From: Arthrobacter_B citreus
GTDB lineage: Bacteria > Actinomycetota > Actinomycetes > Actinomycetales > Micrococcaceae
Assembly: GCF_042429235.1 (NCBI RefSeq)
Contig: NZ_JBHMBA010000009.1
Reading direction: 5' to 3' (one strand)
DNA length: 64,000 nt
In this document: piece after piece, positions 1-7,564 of the stretch
How the letters are laid out: the number at the start of each line of letters is the position of its first letter
How positions within the stretch are numbered: position 1 is the first letter of the stretch
Translations under genes and position numbers: made by a program
Notes under the pieces: model-generated
Databases searched by the model: none
What the model saw: only the letters and a program-made list of their open reading frames with translations
Told to the model about the DNA's origin: nothing

Positions 1-765
1 GCGCCCTTCGGCAGCGACGGAGGCAGCCCGCGTTTGCCGGCCGGGAGCAACCCAGGCCCAGAAAATGCGCAGTCCGGCCGCCACGGCAATGAAGACAGCG
101 GTTAACTCCATGAGCCCGTGCGGCAGGATGTACGTGAAGAAGACGTCCAGTTCGCCGTAAGCGGCCATGGTGCCGCCTGCGATCCCCACGTTCATGGCGT
201 TCTGGTACAGCACGTACGGACCCCAGATCCCCGTGATGCCGAAGGCAACGGACTGCAGGGCAATCCAGGCGTTGTTGGTCCAAACCTGTCCGGCAAAGGA
301 CGCCGCCGGATTCTCGGAGTAGTACGCCACAAAGTCCTGCTCCACATACCGCTGGACCTCCGCATCCGAACCGATGGCCGCGGAAATGACGCCTGGCGTT
401 GATGCGGCCCAGGCACCGGCCAGCCACGCCATCAGGATGAAGGCTGCCCCCACGGCCAGGGTAAGCCAGCGGACCCGGTAAAAACCGGACGGGAGCGCAT
501 GGACGAAGAAGTTGACCAGATCTTCGAGGAAGTTCGAGCGTGCCCCGGTAAAGCGGGTCCTGGCACGGGAAAGGCGCATGGACAGGGCTGCGGACAATGC
601 TCCCTCGGGCGCCACCGAACGAATGGTGGACAGATGGGACGAGGTGCGCCGGTACAGGCGCAGCAGTTCATCGGCTTCCTCCCCGCTGAGCCGGCGCCGT
701 GCGGAGAGTTCATCCAGCCGCTGCCAGTCCGGGGAGTGCACTGCACTGAAAGCATCCATGTCCAC
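1..765 (-). CDS. SpoIIM-like (DUF95) membrane protein, 3' end cut by window edge
   Basis: The reading frame is open from a GTG at 765 to the window edge, so at least 255 residues are present and the C-terminus is missing. The N-terminal part (about residues 1-95) is soluble and charged. A hydrophobic segment at about 100-120 and further ones from about 165 onward fit the stage II sporulation protein M integral-membrane family. Divergence from an RDD-family gene is the arrangement known in actinobacteria (compare Rv3694c/Rv3695), and this supports the call. An ATG two codons in (759) is the alternative start. No Shine-Dalgarno is visible, but a TAGGGT box lies 6 nt upstream of the GTG, so the transcript may be leaderless. 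Its role in non-sporulating actinobacteria is unknown. Confidence 0.75.
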   Translation of the reverse strand, partial: MDMDAFSAVHSPDWQRLDELSARRRLSGEEADELLRLYRRTSSHLSTIRSVAPEGALSAALSMRLSRARTRFTGARSNFLEDLVNFFVHALPSGFYRVRWLTLAVGAAFILMAWLAGAWAASTPGVISAAIGSDAEVQRYVEQDFVAYYSENPAASFAGQVWTNNAWIALQSVAFGITGIWGPYVLYQNAMNVGIAGGTMAAYGELDVFFTYILPHGLMELTAVFIAVAAGLRIFWAWVAPGRQTRAASVAAEGR

Positions 766-771
766 GGTTAC

Positions 772-777
772 ACCCTA
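772..777 (-). promoter_or_regulatory. candidate -10 box for leaderless SpoIIM-like gene
   Basis: TAGGGT on the minus strand ends 6 nt before the GTG at 765, and no Shine-Dalgarno is present. This spacing would place transcription start at or next to the start codon. Confidence 0.4.
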
Positions 778-829
778 GCGCTGGGTACAGTGGAGTTCCC
801 ACCACGAATTGCCGCCGGGAGGAGCACAC

Positions 830-1633
830 GTGAGTTCCATCGTCACCGGGGAGGCCGTTGTCTTGGAGCTGCGCCCGGCGTCTTTTGCCGCACGGGCGCT
901 GAGCTCCCTGATCGACGTCGTCACCCAGCTGCTGGTGCTCCTTGGGCTGCTGGTGCTTTTCGCGCGGACCCTGGGCGAATCAGTGGATCCCGCCCTCGGT
1001 GCCGCCCTCATATTGGCGATCGTTGTCCTGGTCATGGTCGGAGCACCCGTGGCGGTGGAAACGCTGACCCGGGGCAAGTCCCTGGGGCGCCTTGCCATGG
1101 GTCTGCGGATAGTGCGCGACGACGGCGGTGCCGTGCGCTTCCGCCACTGCCTGATCCGCGGCATGACAGCGATCCTCGAGATTTATCTGTCGGCCGGATC
1201 AGTGGCCTTCATGGTGGCCCTGTTCAATGAGAGGTCCAAGCGGCTCGGTGACATCATGGCCGGAACCTACGCCCTGCGGGAACGCATCTCAGCACCCGGT
1301 TCCCCTCAAGTGGAGGTGCCGATGATGCTGGCGGGCTGGGCCCGGCTCGCCGATCTGGGCCGGCTGCCTGATGCGCTGTCCCGCCGGGTGTCGCGGTTCC
1401 TGACCCAGAGCCCCAGGTTGTCGCCGCAGTCACGCGGCGCGCTTGCCGCCGGCCTGGCCAGTGAAGTTTCGGCTTTCGTGTCTCCGCAGCCGCCGGCCGG
1501 GACCTTCCCCGAGGATTTCCTCCGTGCCGTGATGGCTGAGCGCCGGAACCGGGACTTCGCCACGCTGACCCGGCAGCGCGAACGCACCGAGCAGATGAGC
1601 CAGCGCCTGCACCGGCTGCCCTTCAGCAGATAA
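830..1633 (+). CDS. RDD family integral membrane protein
   Basis: The start is the GTG at 830, because GGGAGGAG lies just upstream; a longer reading from 809 has no such site. The 267-residue product begins with a short soluble stretch. An Arg-Ala-Leu segment leads into hydrophobic helices at about residues 25-50 and 62-85, then a GKSLGRLAMGLRIV motif, and a third helix at about 120-135. This is the three-helix RDD pattern. The C-terminal 100 residues are hydrophilic and Arg-rich. RDD proteins are membrane proteins of mostly unknown function, some linked to transport. The head-to-head SpoIIM-like neighbour, with about 64 bp between start codons, suggests shared regulation. Confidence 0.85.
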   Translation: MSSIVTGEAVVLELRPASFAARALSSLIDVVTQLLVLLGLLVLFARTLGESVDPALGAALILAIVVLVMVGAPVAVETLTRGKSLGRLAMGLRIVRDDGGAVRFRHCLIRGMTAILEIYLSAGSVAFMVALFNERSKRLGDIMAGTYALRERISAPGSPQVEVPMMLAGWARLADLGRLPDALSRRVSRFLTQSPRLSPQSRGALAAGLASEVSAFVSPQPPAGTFPEDFLRAVMAERRNRDFATLTRQRERTEQMSQRLHRLPFSR

Positions 1634-1663
1634 ACGGCTCCGCCCGCCGGCCGGTTACCGGAG

Positions 1664-2902
1664 CTACTGCTTGGGCTGGCTGGTCCATTCCGCCCAGGGC
1701 AGGTTCCAGTCACCGAAGCCGTCCCATACGTACATCGGTCCGTAGCCGGTGTTCAGCACCTGGACAACGTCCCCGGCGTCGAAGTTGTCATAGATGTACT
1801 TGGCGCCTTCGGGGCTCATGCCGATACAGCCGTGGGAAACATTTGCCACGCCCAGCACCGGCTGCGCCGAAGGCAGGGCCTCATGGATGAAGGCGCCGCC
1901 ATTGGAGATGCGGGAGGCGTTCTTGGCGTTCACCGGCTCGTAGTAGGCCTTGTCCCCCGGCTTTAGTCCCAGGGACTCGGCCCGGAACGGAATGCTCTGA
2001 TGCTGGTCCATAATCACGTGGTAGCCGATGGTGGACGGCCAGTCCTGGGTGCCCAGCGTGACGGGGAAGGTCCGGGTCAGCACGCCGTCAATATAGACGC
2101 GCATCATCTTGTCCGCGTTGTCGACGACGGCGAGGCGGGTGTTGTGGGTCGTGAAGGTGACGGTTTCGTTGAAGTTACCGATCATACCGTTGCCAAAGTC
2201 CACCCCGAAGAGGGCCATGTCCACGGTGATGGTGCTTTGCGGCGCCCAAAACTCCTCGGCCCGGTAGCGGACCTGGGTGTCACTGATCCAATAGAAAGCT
2301 CCCACTTGACCGGAGGTGGAGGTGATCTTGATGGCTGCTTCGACTTCGGGCTTGTTCAGCACTGGCTCGCTGAACCGCAGCTCGATCGGCTGCCCAATTC
2401 CCACCGTTGTTCCGGACGCCGGATACATGACGGCGTTGGCCTCGTTGGGAGGAGTGACTGTGGTGAATTTTCGGGTCCCGCTGCTGGTGTCGCCATTGGC
2501 ATCAGCCAGCGTGTACGTCAGTTTGTACGCCGTGTTGAATGCCAGCGGAGCCGTGGCGGTCCATACGGTTCCGCCGGCACTGAGCTCCCCGGGAACCGGG
2601 TCGCCGCCGGTCTCGGGAACCAGCTTCGCTGATTCGACCGTGCCTTCCTGCACGGTGATGACCGGAGCAGTGATGGGGTTCACCTCAACGGCGTCCGCAT
2701 CAGGGGTAACGACGGCAACGGGCTTGGGCACGGCGGGTTTTGCGTCCGGGGACTTCGAGGCTGACGCCTTCGATCCGGCGCTGGGAGCATCTTCAGCTAC
2801 CACGGAACACGAGGTGAGGGCTGCGCTCCCACCCAGAAGGATCGTTCCTGCCAGCACAGGACCGATGATCCAACCCTTGCGCCGCTTTGTGTCCTGTGCC
2901 AT
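1664..2902 (-). CDS. L,D-transpeptidase lipoprotein (YkuD domain, Ig-like domains)
   Basis: This is predicted to form 3->3 peptidoglycan cross-links outside the membrane. From the ATG at 2902 the protein is 412 residues. A basic N-region (KRRK) is followed by a hydrophobic stretch and an L-T-S-C lipobox, so it should be a lipoprotein. An Ala/Lys/Pro-rich linker leads to Ig-like (Big_10-type) repeats, and the YkuD catalytic domain is C-terminal with the signature SHGCIGMS, whose Cys is the nucleophile. This layout matches actinobacterial Ldt enzymes. An in-frame ATG at 2953 would add 17 residues; a TAAAAT box 14 nt upstream of it leaves that start possible. The gene is convergent with RDD, 30 bp away. 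Confidence 0.9.
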   Translation of the reverse strand: MAQDTKRRKGWIIGPVLAGTILLGGSAALTSCSVVAEDAPSAGSKASASKSPDAKPAVPKPVAVVTPDADAVEVNPITAPVITVQEGTVESAKLVPETGGDPVPGELSAGGTVWTATAPLAFNTAYKLTYTLADANGDTSSGTRKFTTVTPPNEANAVMYPASGTTVGIGQPIELRFSEPVLNKPEVEAAIKITSTSGQVGAFYWISDTQVRYRAEEFWAPQSTITVDMALFGVDFGNGMIGNFNETVTFTTHNTRLAVVDNADKMMRVYIDGVLTRTFPVTLGTQDWPSTIGYHVIMDQHQSIPFRAESLGLKPGDKAYYEPVNAKNASRISNGGAFIHEALPSAQPVLGVANVSHGCIGMSPEGAKYIYDNFDAGDVVQVLNTGYGPMYVWDGFGDWNLPWAEWTSQPKQ

Positions 2903-3064
2903 AACTGCTAACCAATGCTTCCTGGTGCTCTCGACAGATGCTGGAGCGACCATAGCCCCCCAGCGTCATTTTACGGTACGACTGCGGCAAAAGATGCCAC
3001 ATCGTTGCCTGCCGCACCTGCGCATCGTTCGGGTCAGGAAAGAACCCGAACCAGGACCACGAAG

Positions 3065-3097
3065 AGGGGCGGCACCCCCGCCGGTGGTGCCGCCCCT
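3065..3097 (-). terminator. hairpin downstream of ahcY
   Basis: A 12-bp perfect stem (AGGGGCGGCACC pairing with GGTGCCGCCCCT) encloses a 9-nt loop, 23 bp past the ahcY stop codon. It lacks a clear U-tract, as many actinobacterial terminators do. Confidence 0.55.
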
Positions 3098-3119
3098 TAC
3101 GGTGCTTCGTCTTCCGGGC

Positions 3120-4598
3120 CTAGTAGCGGTAGTGCTCCGGCTTGAACGGTCCGGCGACGTCGACACCCAGGTATTCGGCCTGGCTCTTGGTCAGTTCGGT
3201 CAGTTCGACGCCGAGGGCATCCAGGTGCAGGCGGGCCACCTTCTCGTCCAGGACCTTGGGCAGCACGTAGACCTGGTTGGCGTAACCGCCGTCCTCCTCC
3301 GATTTGCCGTGCTTGGTGAACAGCTCGATCTGCGCGATGGTCTGGTTCGCGAAGGAGTTGGACATGACAAACGAGGGATGTCCGGTGGCGTTGCCAAGGT
3401 TCAGCAGGCGACCTTCGGACAGCACAATGATGCTGCGCTGCTCTGCGGTGCCCTCGTCAAAGATCCATTCGTGCACCTGGGGCTTGATCTCGACCTTGCG
3501 GATGCCCGGAACCTTGGCGAGTCCGGCCATGTCGATCTCATTGTCGAAATGCCCCACGTTGCCCACAATCGCCTGATGCTTCATCCGGGCCATATGCTCG
3601 GCCAAGATGATGTCCTTGTTGCCCGTGGTGGTGATGAACAGGTCCCCCTGTCCGAGCACCGATTCCAGCTTGGCCACCTGGTAACCGTCCATGGCCGCCT
3701 GCAGGGCACAGATGGGATCGATTTCGGTGACGATCACCCTGGCACCCTGGCCGCGGAGCGCTTCAGCCGCACCCTTGCCGACGTCGCCGTAACCGCAGAC
3801 CACCGCCACTTTTCCGCCGATCAGCGTGTCGGTGGCCCGGTTCAGGCCATCGGGCAGGGAATGCCGGATGCCGTACCTGTTGTCGAACTTAGACTTCGTC
3901 ACTGAGTCATTAACGTTGATGGCCGGGAAGAGCAGCTTGCCTTCGGCCGCAAGCTGGTACAGCCGCAGGACGCCGGTGGTGGTTTCCTCGGTGACACCGC
4001 GGATGCCCTTGGCAATTTCGGTCCATTTGCCGGGCGTTTCCGCCAGCGAGCGGCGAAGGACGTCCAGGATGACGGTGTATTCGTGGGAGTACCCCGGATC
4101 GCCTTCCTCCGGGTTCGCCGGCACCGCGCCGGCCGCTTCGAACTCAACGCCCTTGTGCAGCAGCATGGTCGCGTCACCGCCGTCGTCGAGGATCATGTTC
4201 GGGCCGCCTGAGCCCTCAGGCCAGGAGAGAATCTGCTCGGCGGTCCACCAGTACTCCTCCAGGGACTCGTTCTTCCACGCGAACACCGGGACGCCGGCCG
4301 GCTCGGAAGGCGTTCCGTTGCCCACGACGACGGCGGCGGCGGCTTCGTCCTGAGTGGAAAAGATGTTGCAGGATGCCCAGCGGACCTCGGCGCCAAGGGC
4401 CGTGAGGGTTTCGATCAGGACGGCCGTCTGCACGGTCATGTGCAGGGACCCGGCAATTCTGGCCCCCTTCAGCGGCTGGCTGGGACCGTACTCGCGGCGC
4501 AGGGCCATCAGGCCGGGCATCTCGTGCTCCGCCAGGCGGATCTGGTGGCGTCCGGCCTCAGCCAGGGACAGGTCTGCAACCTTGAAGTCGAAACTCAC
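3120..4598 (-). CDS. ahcY: S-adenosyl-L-homocysteine hydrolase
   Basis: The cytoplasmic NAD-dependent enzyme reversibly splits S-adenosylhomocysteine into adenosine and homocysteine and so clears product inhibition of methyltransferases. The 492-residue protein spans the whole family. The NAD-binding GYGDVGKG motif is at 269-276, the INVNDSVTKSKFDN active-site block at about 227-240, and the family C-terminus ends PEHYRY. Its length and the insert at about 150-190 are typical of the actinobacterial form. It starts 8 bp after the Trm112 gene, so the two are probably co-transcribed. No SAH riboswitch can be placed upstream because that space is coding. Confidence 0.97.
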   Translation of the reverse strand: MSFDFKVADLSLAEAGRHQIRLAEHEMPGLMALRREYGPSQPLKGARIAGSLHMTVQTAVLIETLTALGAEVRWASCNIFSTQDEAAAAVVVGNGTPSEPAGVPVFAWKNESLEEYWWTAEQILSWPEGSGGPNMILDDGGDATMLLHKGVEFEAAGAVPANPEEGDPGYSHEYTVILDVLRRSLAETPGKWTEIAKGIRGVTEETTTGVLRLYQLAAEGKLLFPAINVNDSVTKSKFDNRYGIRHSLPDGLNRATDTLIGGKVAVVCGYGDVGKGAAEALRGQGARVIVTEIDPICALQAAMDGYQVAKLESVLGQGDLFITTTGNKDIILAEHMARMKHQAIVGNVGHFDNEIDMAGLAKVPGIRKVEIKPQVHEWIFDEGTAEQRSIIVLSEGRLLNLGNATGHPSFVMSNSFANQTIAQIELFTKHGKSEEDGGYANQVYVLPKVLDEKVARLHLDALGVELTELTKSQAEYLGVDVAGPFKPEHYRY

Positions 4599-4606
4599 GG
4601 GGCTCC

Positions 4607-4813
4607 TCAGTTCGAAGTGGCGGAAACGGAATCGGAAGTAGCCGATGAGGACGGTGCCAGCAGAACCGGGATGCCCTCCTCCAGCACGTAGCGGACACGG
4701 CGGCCATCAGCATCGGGTGCCGTCGAGACCAACTCCCCGTTGACTTCTTCCAGGGGGGAACCGGTAATGGGGCAGCGCAGAACCGCCATGAGGTCGGCAG
4801 TGAGTGTGGCCAT
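4607..4813 (-). CDS. Trm112 family protein
   Basis: This small protein of about 68 residues has the family pattern L-RCP-TG-L followed by beta strands ending in EEGIPVLL. Only one Cys of the usual zinc-ribbon set is left in the N-terminal knuckle, as in bacterial YcaR-type members. Eukaryotic Trm112 activates methyltransferases; the bacterial role is unclear. I chose the ATG at 4813, which has AAGGAAG about 11 nt upstream. A GTG at 4825 would add four residues. The same frame stays open for about 14 more codons upstream to a TGA. The gene sits directly upstream of ahcY. Confidence 0.8.
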   Translation of the reverse strand: MATLTADLMAVLRCPITGSPLEEVNGELVSTAPDADGRRVRYVLEEGIPVLLAPSSSATSDSVSATSN

Positions 4814-4908
4814 GGTGTGCAGCACTTCCTTGGATAGGTCGGGGCCGCGCTCAATAACGCGGCGCAGTTCCCCTCAGACTATCCCTTTGCCTGCCGGTAC
4901 CGCCCGGT

Positions 4909-5289
4909 TCAGCCCTCTTCGCGGAGCACGCGAAGATGCGCGCGGCGGGTCCCGGGAATCTCAGCCGGGGGCTCCAGCGCATGTTTACCGGCGCGTTTGG
5001 GCGTCTCGGCGGCGGGGACCTCGCCCGCTTCCCGCACGGCATCCACCAGGGCGGACAAATCGTCACGGCTTGGCGTCCGGGGCTGCCCCGAGAGATTCAG
5101 CCGGACCACTTCCCACCCCAGCGGAACGGTGAGCCGGGCGGCGTGCGAGCTGCACAAATCGTAACAATGGGGTTCGGCGTAGGTGGCCAATGGCCCCAGC
5201 ACGGCGGTGGAGTCGGCATAGACGTACGTCAGGGTGGCGACAGCCGCCTGTCGGCACGCTGATCTTGAGCACAGTCTTAAGGAATCCAC
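4909..5289 (-). CDS. DUF3499 family protein
   Basis: The 126-residue protein has the DUF3499 hallmarks: CSRSACRQAAVATLTYVYAD near the N-terminus, then LATYAEPHCYDLCSSHA and a GWEVVRL strand. The Cys/His pairs look like a zinc-ribbon-type metal site. The C-terminal third is charged and probably disordered. Its function is unknown, but in actinobacteria it sits next to whiB2 and a metallopeptidase-like gene, as here (compare Rv3258c/Rv3259/whiB2). The GTG at 5289 lacks a Shine-Dalgarno, and a TAAAGT box lies 8 nt upstream. In related genomes the next gene downstream is phosphomannomutase; here it is Trm112. Confidence 0.88.
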   Translation of the reverse strand: MDSLRLCSRSACRQAAVATLTYVYADSTAVLGPLATYAEPHCYDLCSSHAARLTVPLGWEVVRLNLSGQPRTPSRDDLSALVDAVREAGEVPAAETPKRAGKHALEPPAEIPGTRRAHLRVLREEG

Positions 5290-5297
5290 GGAGGACC

Positions 5298-5303
5298 ACT
5301 TTA
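5298..5303 (-). promoter_or_regulatory. candidate -10 box for DUF3499 gene
   Basis: TAAAGT on the minus strand lies 8 nt before the GTG at 5289. With no Shine-Dalgarno present, a leaderless or nearly leaderless transcript is likely. Confidence 0.4.
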
Positions 5304-5386
5304 CCCGGCCCGGCCACCAGTGGCGGGCAGGCTCGCCGATATCGGCGGCAGCTGAAAAACAGTGCCCGCGGAGCAGGTTCAGAGGC

Positions 5387-5392
5387 TACAGT
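5387..5392 (+). promoter_or_regulatory. candidate -10 box for metallopeptidase-like gene
   Basis: TACAGT ends 6 nt before the ATG at 5399, and no Shine-Dalgarno is visible. The divergent DUF3499 box is about 85 bp away, so both promoters share this short region. Confidence 0.4.
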
Positions 5393-5398
5393 TCTTAT

Positions 5399-5911
5399 AT
5401 GTCCACCGGACCAACTCTCAGGGTGAATCTCGGTCCCGACGACGGTTCCACTCCGGCGTCGCCCGGATACGGGCCGCAGCGCCCGTTTCACCGGCGCCGC
5501 CGCAACCGGCACGGGCGCGGACTGCGCGGTGAACTCATTCCGGCCCACCTGGCGGGATCCCGGACCCGTTCGGAACGCTTTGACGCCTGGGTCCTGGAGT
5601 CCGCGCAGCGCCTGGAACGGCTGTGGGGCGACAGCATCCAGACCTACCAGTTTGTGGTCCAGGACATTCCCCCGGGGCTCGAAGAACTGGCAGCCTCAGG
5701 CGAGCACCTTCCGTTCGGCGCCGGCGCTCCCGCCGCCGGTCCGCGCCCCGCTGTCATCACCGTCTACCGGCATCCGGTGGAAGCTGCAGCCCGCGGCCTG
5801 GTGCCGGTCAGCGAACTGATCCACGACGTCGTGGTGGAACAGCTGGCAACCCTGATGGGGATGGATCCGGAGACCGTCGATCCCACCTACGGCCGGTTCC
5901 GGCCGCTGTAG
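5399..5911 (+). CDS. metallopeptidase-family (zincin-1, DUF1025-like) protein without HExxH
   Basis: The 170-residue product starts at the ATG at 5399. A basic, Arg-rich N-terminal tail (about residues 20-45) precedes the domain. The order FDAWVLESAQRLE, then VVQDIPPGL, then ITVYRHPVEAAA, then the helix before GMDPETVDPTYG fits the actinobacterial metallopeptidase family beside whiB2 (Rv3259-like). Where family members carry the zinc-binding helix HExxH, this protein reads VVVEQLATLMG: the first His is Val and the last His position is also lost. It may therefore not be a zinc protease. It is convergent with DUF5719, with 6 bp between stop codons. Confidence 0.8.
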   Translation: MSTGPTLRVNLGPDDGSTPASPGYGPQRPFHRRRRNRHGRGLRGELIPAHLAGSRTRSERFDAWVLESAQRLERLWGDSIQTYQFVVQDIPPGLEELAASGEHLPFGAGAPAAGPRPAVITVYRHPVEAAARGLVPVSELIHDVVVEQLATLMGMDPETVDPTYGRFRPL

Positions 5912-5917
5912 CGAGGC

Positions 5918-7564
5918 TTAGTAGCCCAGTCCCACCGGTACTCTCACTCCCCCGACGTTGCCCTTCGGCAGCGGCAGCACCGATATTCCGGGGCCTTCAG
6001 CGGAGGACACGGTCTGGGCGCCGTAAACGGCGTCACCGGTGGTGCTGATCAGCACCGCGACGAGGCCGGATCCCACTTCGGTGGCCGGAACGTCAACGGT
6101 TGTTCCCGCGGCCACGGCCACCAGCTGTTCTTCCTGGAGGCTGCCGTCGGTGCCTACACCGGTCAGCCGGACCTCAGCGGCACCGGCTGGAGCTGCAAAG
6201 GTGAGAACCGAGTTTGCGTTCGGCAGCACCGCCAGATGCTCGCTGCCCAGACGCTCCGCCGATGGCGCGAGGGCGACATCGACCGGCGCGTCCACCTCGT
6301 CTCCCCGGCTGGACACAACGCCCGCAACCACGGAGACATCGGCGCTGACCTCCACCGTGTAGGTGCCCGCGGGCACATCCGCCAGGGGCAGCTGGCCGAC
6401 GCTGCCGGCCGGAACGGTAAAGACTCCGCCGCCGTCGATGGCCAGCTCGCCCTTGGGGCCGAGCACCCTGACCGAGACAACAGCGTTCGAGCTGCCGGGG
6501 ACAGCAACCTGAACGGCGGGCGTTACGAATTCAAAACCGCGCTGTGCAGCCACTTTCCTGGTCGCTGCGGGGTCCTGCACCCGAACACCGCTGACCACCT
6601 GCTGGGGTGAAGCGGCAGCCGCCGGCTGAAGAAGTTCCACGCCCCCGGGGGTCAGGCCCCGCAGGATGCTCTGCTGTACCAACGCAGTCACCGGGCCTCC
6701 GGAGCTGCGTACGTGAACCGCGGCGGCGGGTTCGTTCGCGGCCAGCCCGGCCATCACGATGGATTTGGTTTCCCCCGGCGGAACCAGGATCCCCCGGGTA
6801 CCGCTGCCTTCGACACGTCCCTTGGATCCGAAAATTTCCAAGTCGACGGTGGCCGCGCTCTCGGACGCGTTGGTCAGCCGCAGCACGGCGGTGGCGCCCA
6901 CGGTCGTGCGGACCCCGGTGATCCACATGTCGTTGCCGGGAGCTTGGCAATTTGCGGCGGCCAGCCCGGAGAGGTCCCCGTCCTTGGCGGCAAAAGTCAC
7001 AACCCCGTTGGCCGTGGCCTGCTGGGTGCCCGAAGGCTCGGCACTCAGGACGCTGACATCGGTCACTTCCTGATGGCTGACGACGCCGGCGCTGCGGACC
7101 CCGGCAAGGGGCGCGGCATCCGGTTCTTTTGCGGCAATCGTTGTGAGGATGCCGGAGCCGTCTGCCTGCAGCAGCGCCGACTCCGGGATCGGATTACCGG
7201 CTCCGCTGAGCACCGCGGCACTCAGAGTCGTCCGGGCCGACTCCGAAACAGGACTGAATTGGGGATCTGTCCCGGCCACATCACCGGATAACAGCCGCAG
7301 GGGTTCCGGACACACTGCGCTCAGCGGTCCGGCGGGAACGTCGGCGGCTGCCACGTCCACATTTCGGCCGGCGGTCCCGGCCTCCACCACCTGGGACCCG
7401 GCCACCACGGCCGCGGCGGCGGCGAGCACCAGCACACCGGCGGCAGCCGTGGCAGCACGCTGCCGGCGCCTCCTCCGGCGGGCACGGGTTTCCGACCGGC
7501 CGGAGGCCACCGGCAGGTCCTTCACGGCTTCCGTTTCTTTCCTCCCGGAGTCCTTGCGGCTCAT
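5918..7564 (-). CDS. DUF5719 family membrane-anchored extracytoplasmic protein
   Basis: The 548-residue protein opens with a strongly basic cytoplasmic tail (about residues 25-36, an RARRRRRRQR run). One transmembrane helix at about 38-60 follows, and then a long Ala/Val/Gly-rich beta-type ectodomain with no catalytic motif I recognise. This fits DUF5719. Its ATG overlaps the stop codon of the upstream glycosyltransferase by one base (TGATG), so the two are translationally coupled. The whiB-glycosyltransferase-DUF5719 order suggests a partner role in envelope polysaccharide assembly; that role is inference. Confidence 0.8.
   Translation of the reverse strand: MSRKDSGRKETEAVKDLPVASGRSETRARRRRRRQRAATAAAGVLVLAAAAAVVAGSQVVEAGTAGRNVDVAAADVPAGPLSAVCPEPLRLLSGDVAGTDPQFSPVSESARTTLSAAVLSGAGNPIPESALLQADGSGILTTIAAKEPDAAPLAGVRSAGVVSHQEVTDVSVLSAEPSGTQQATANGVVTFAAKDGDLSGLAAANCQAPGNDMWITGVRTTVGATAVLRLTNASESAATVDLEIFGSKGRVEGSGTRGILVPPGETKSIVMAGLAANEPAAAVHVRSSGGPVTALVQQSILRGLTPGGVELLQPAAAASPQQVVSGVRVQDPAATRKVAAQRGFEFVTPAVQVAVPGSSNAVVSVRVLGPKGELAIDGGGVFTVPAGSVGQLPLADVPAGTYTVEVSADVSVVAGVVSSRGDEVDAPVDVALAPSAERLGSEHLAVLPNANSVLTFAAPAGAAEVRLTGVGTDGSLQEEQLVAVAAGTTVDVPATEVGSGLVAVLISTTGDAVYGAQTVSSAEGPGISVLPLPKGNVGGVRVPVGLGY

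Noticed and set aside
2316..3905. 529-residue open frame on the plus strand
   Set aside because: It crosses the L,D-transpeptidase, the intergenic hairpin and ahcY in antisense, with no family resemblance.
4599..4606. SAH riboswitch upstream of ahcY
   Set aside because: Only 8 bp separate ahcY from the Trm112 gene, so there is no room for a leader aptamer.
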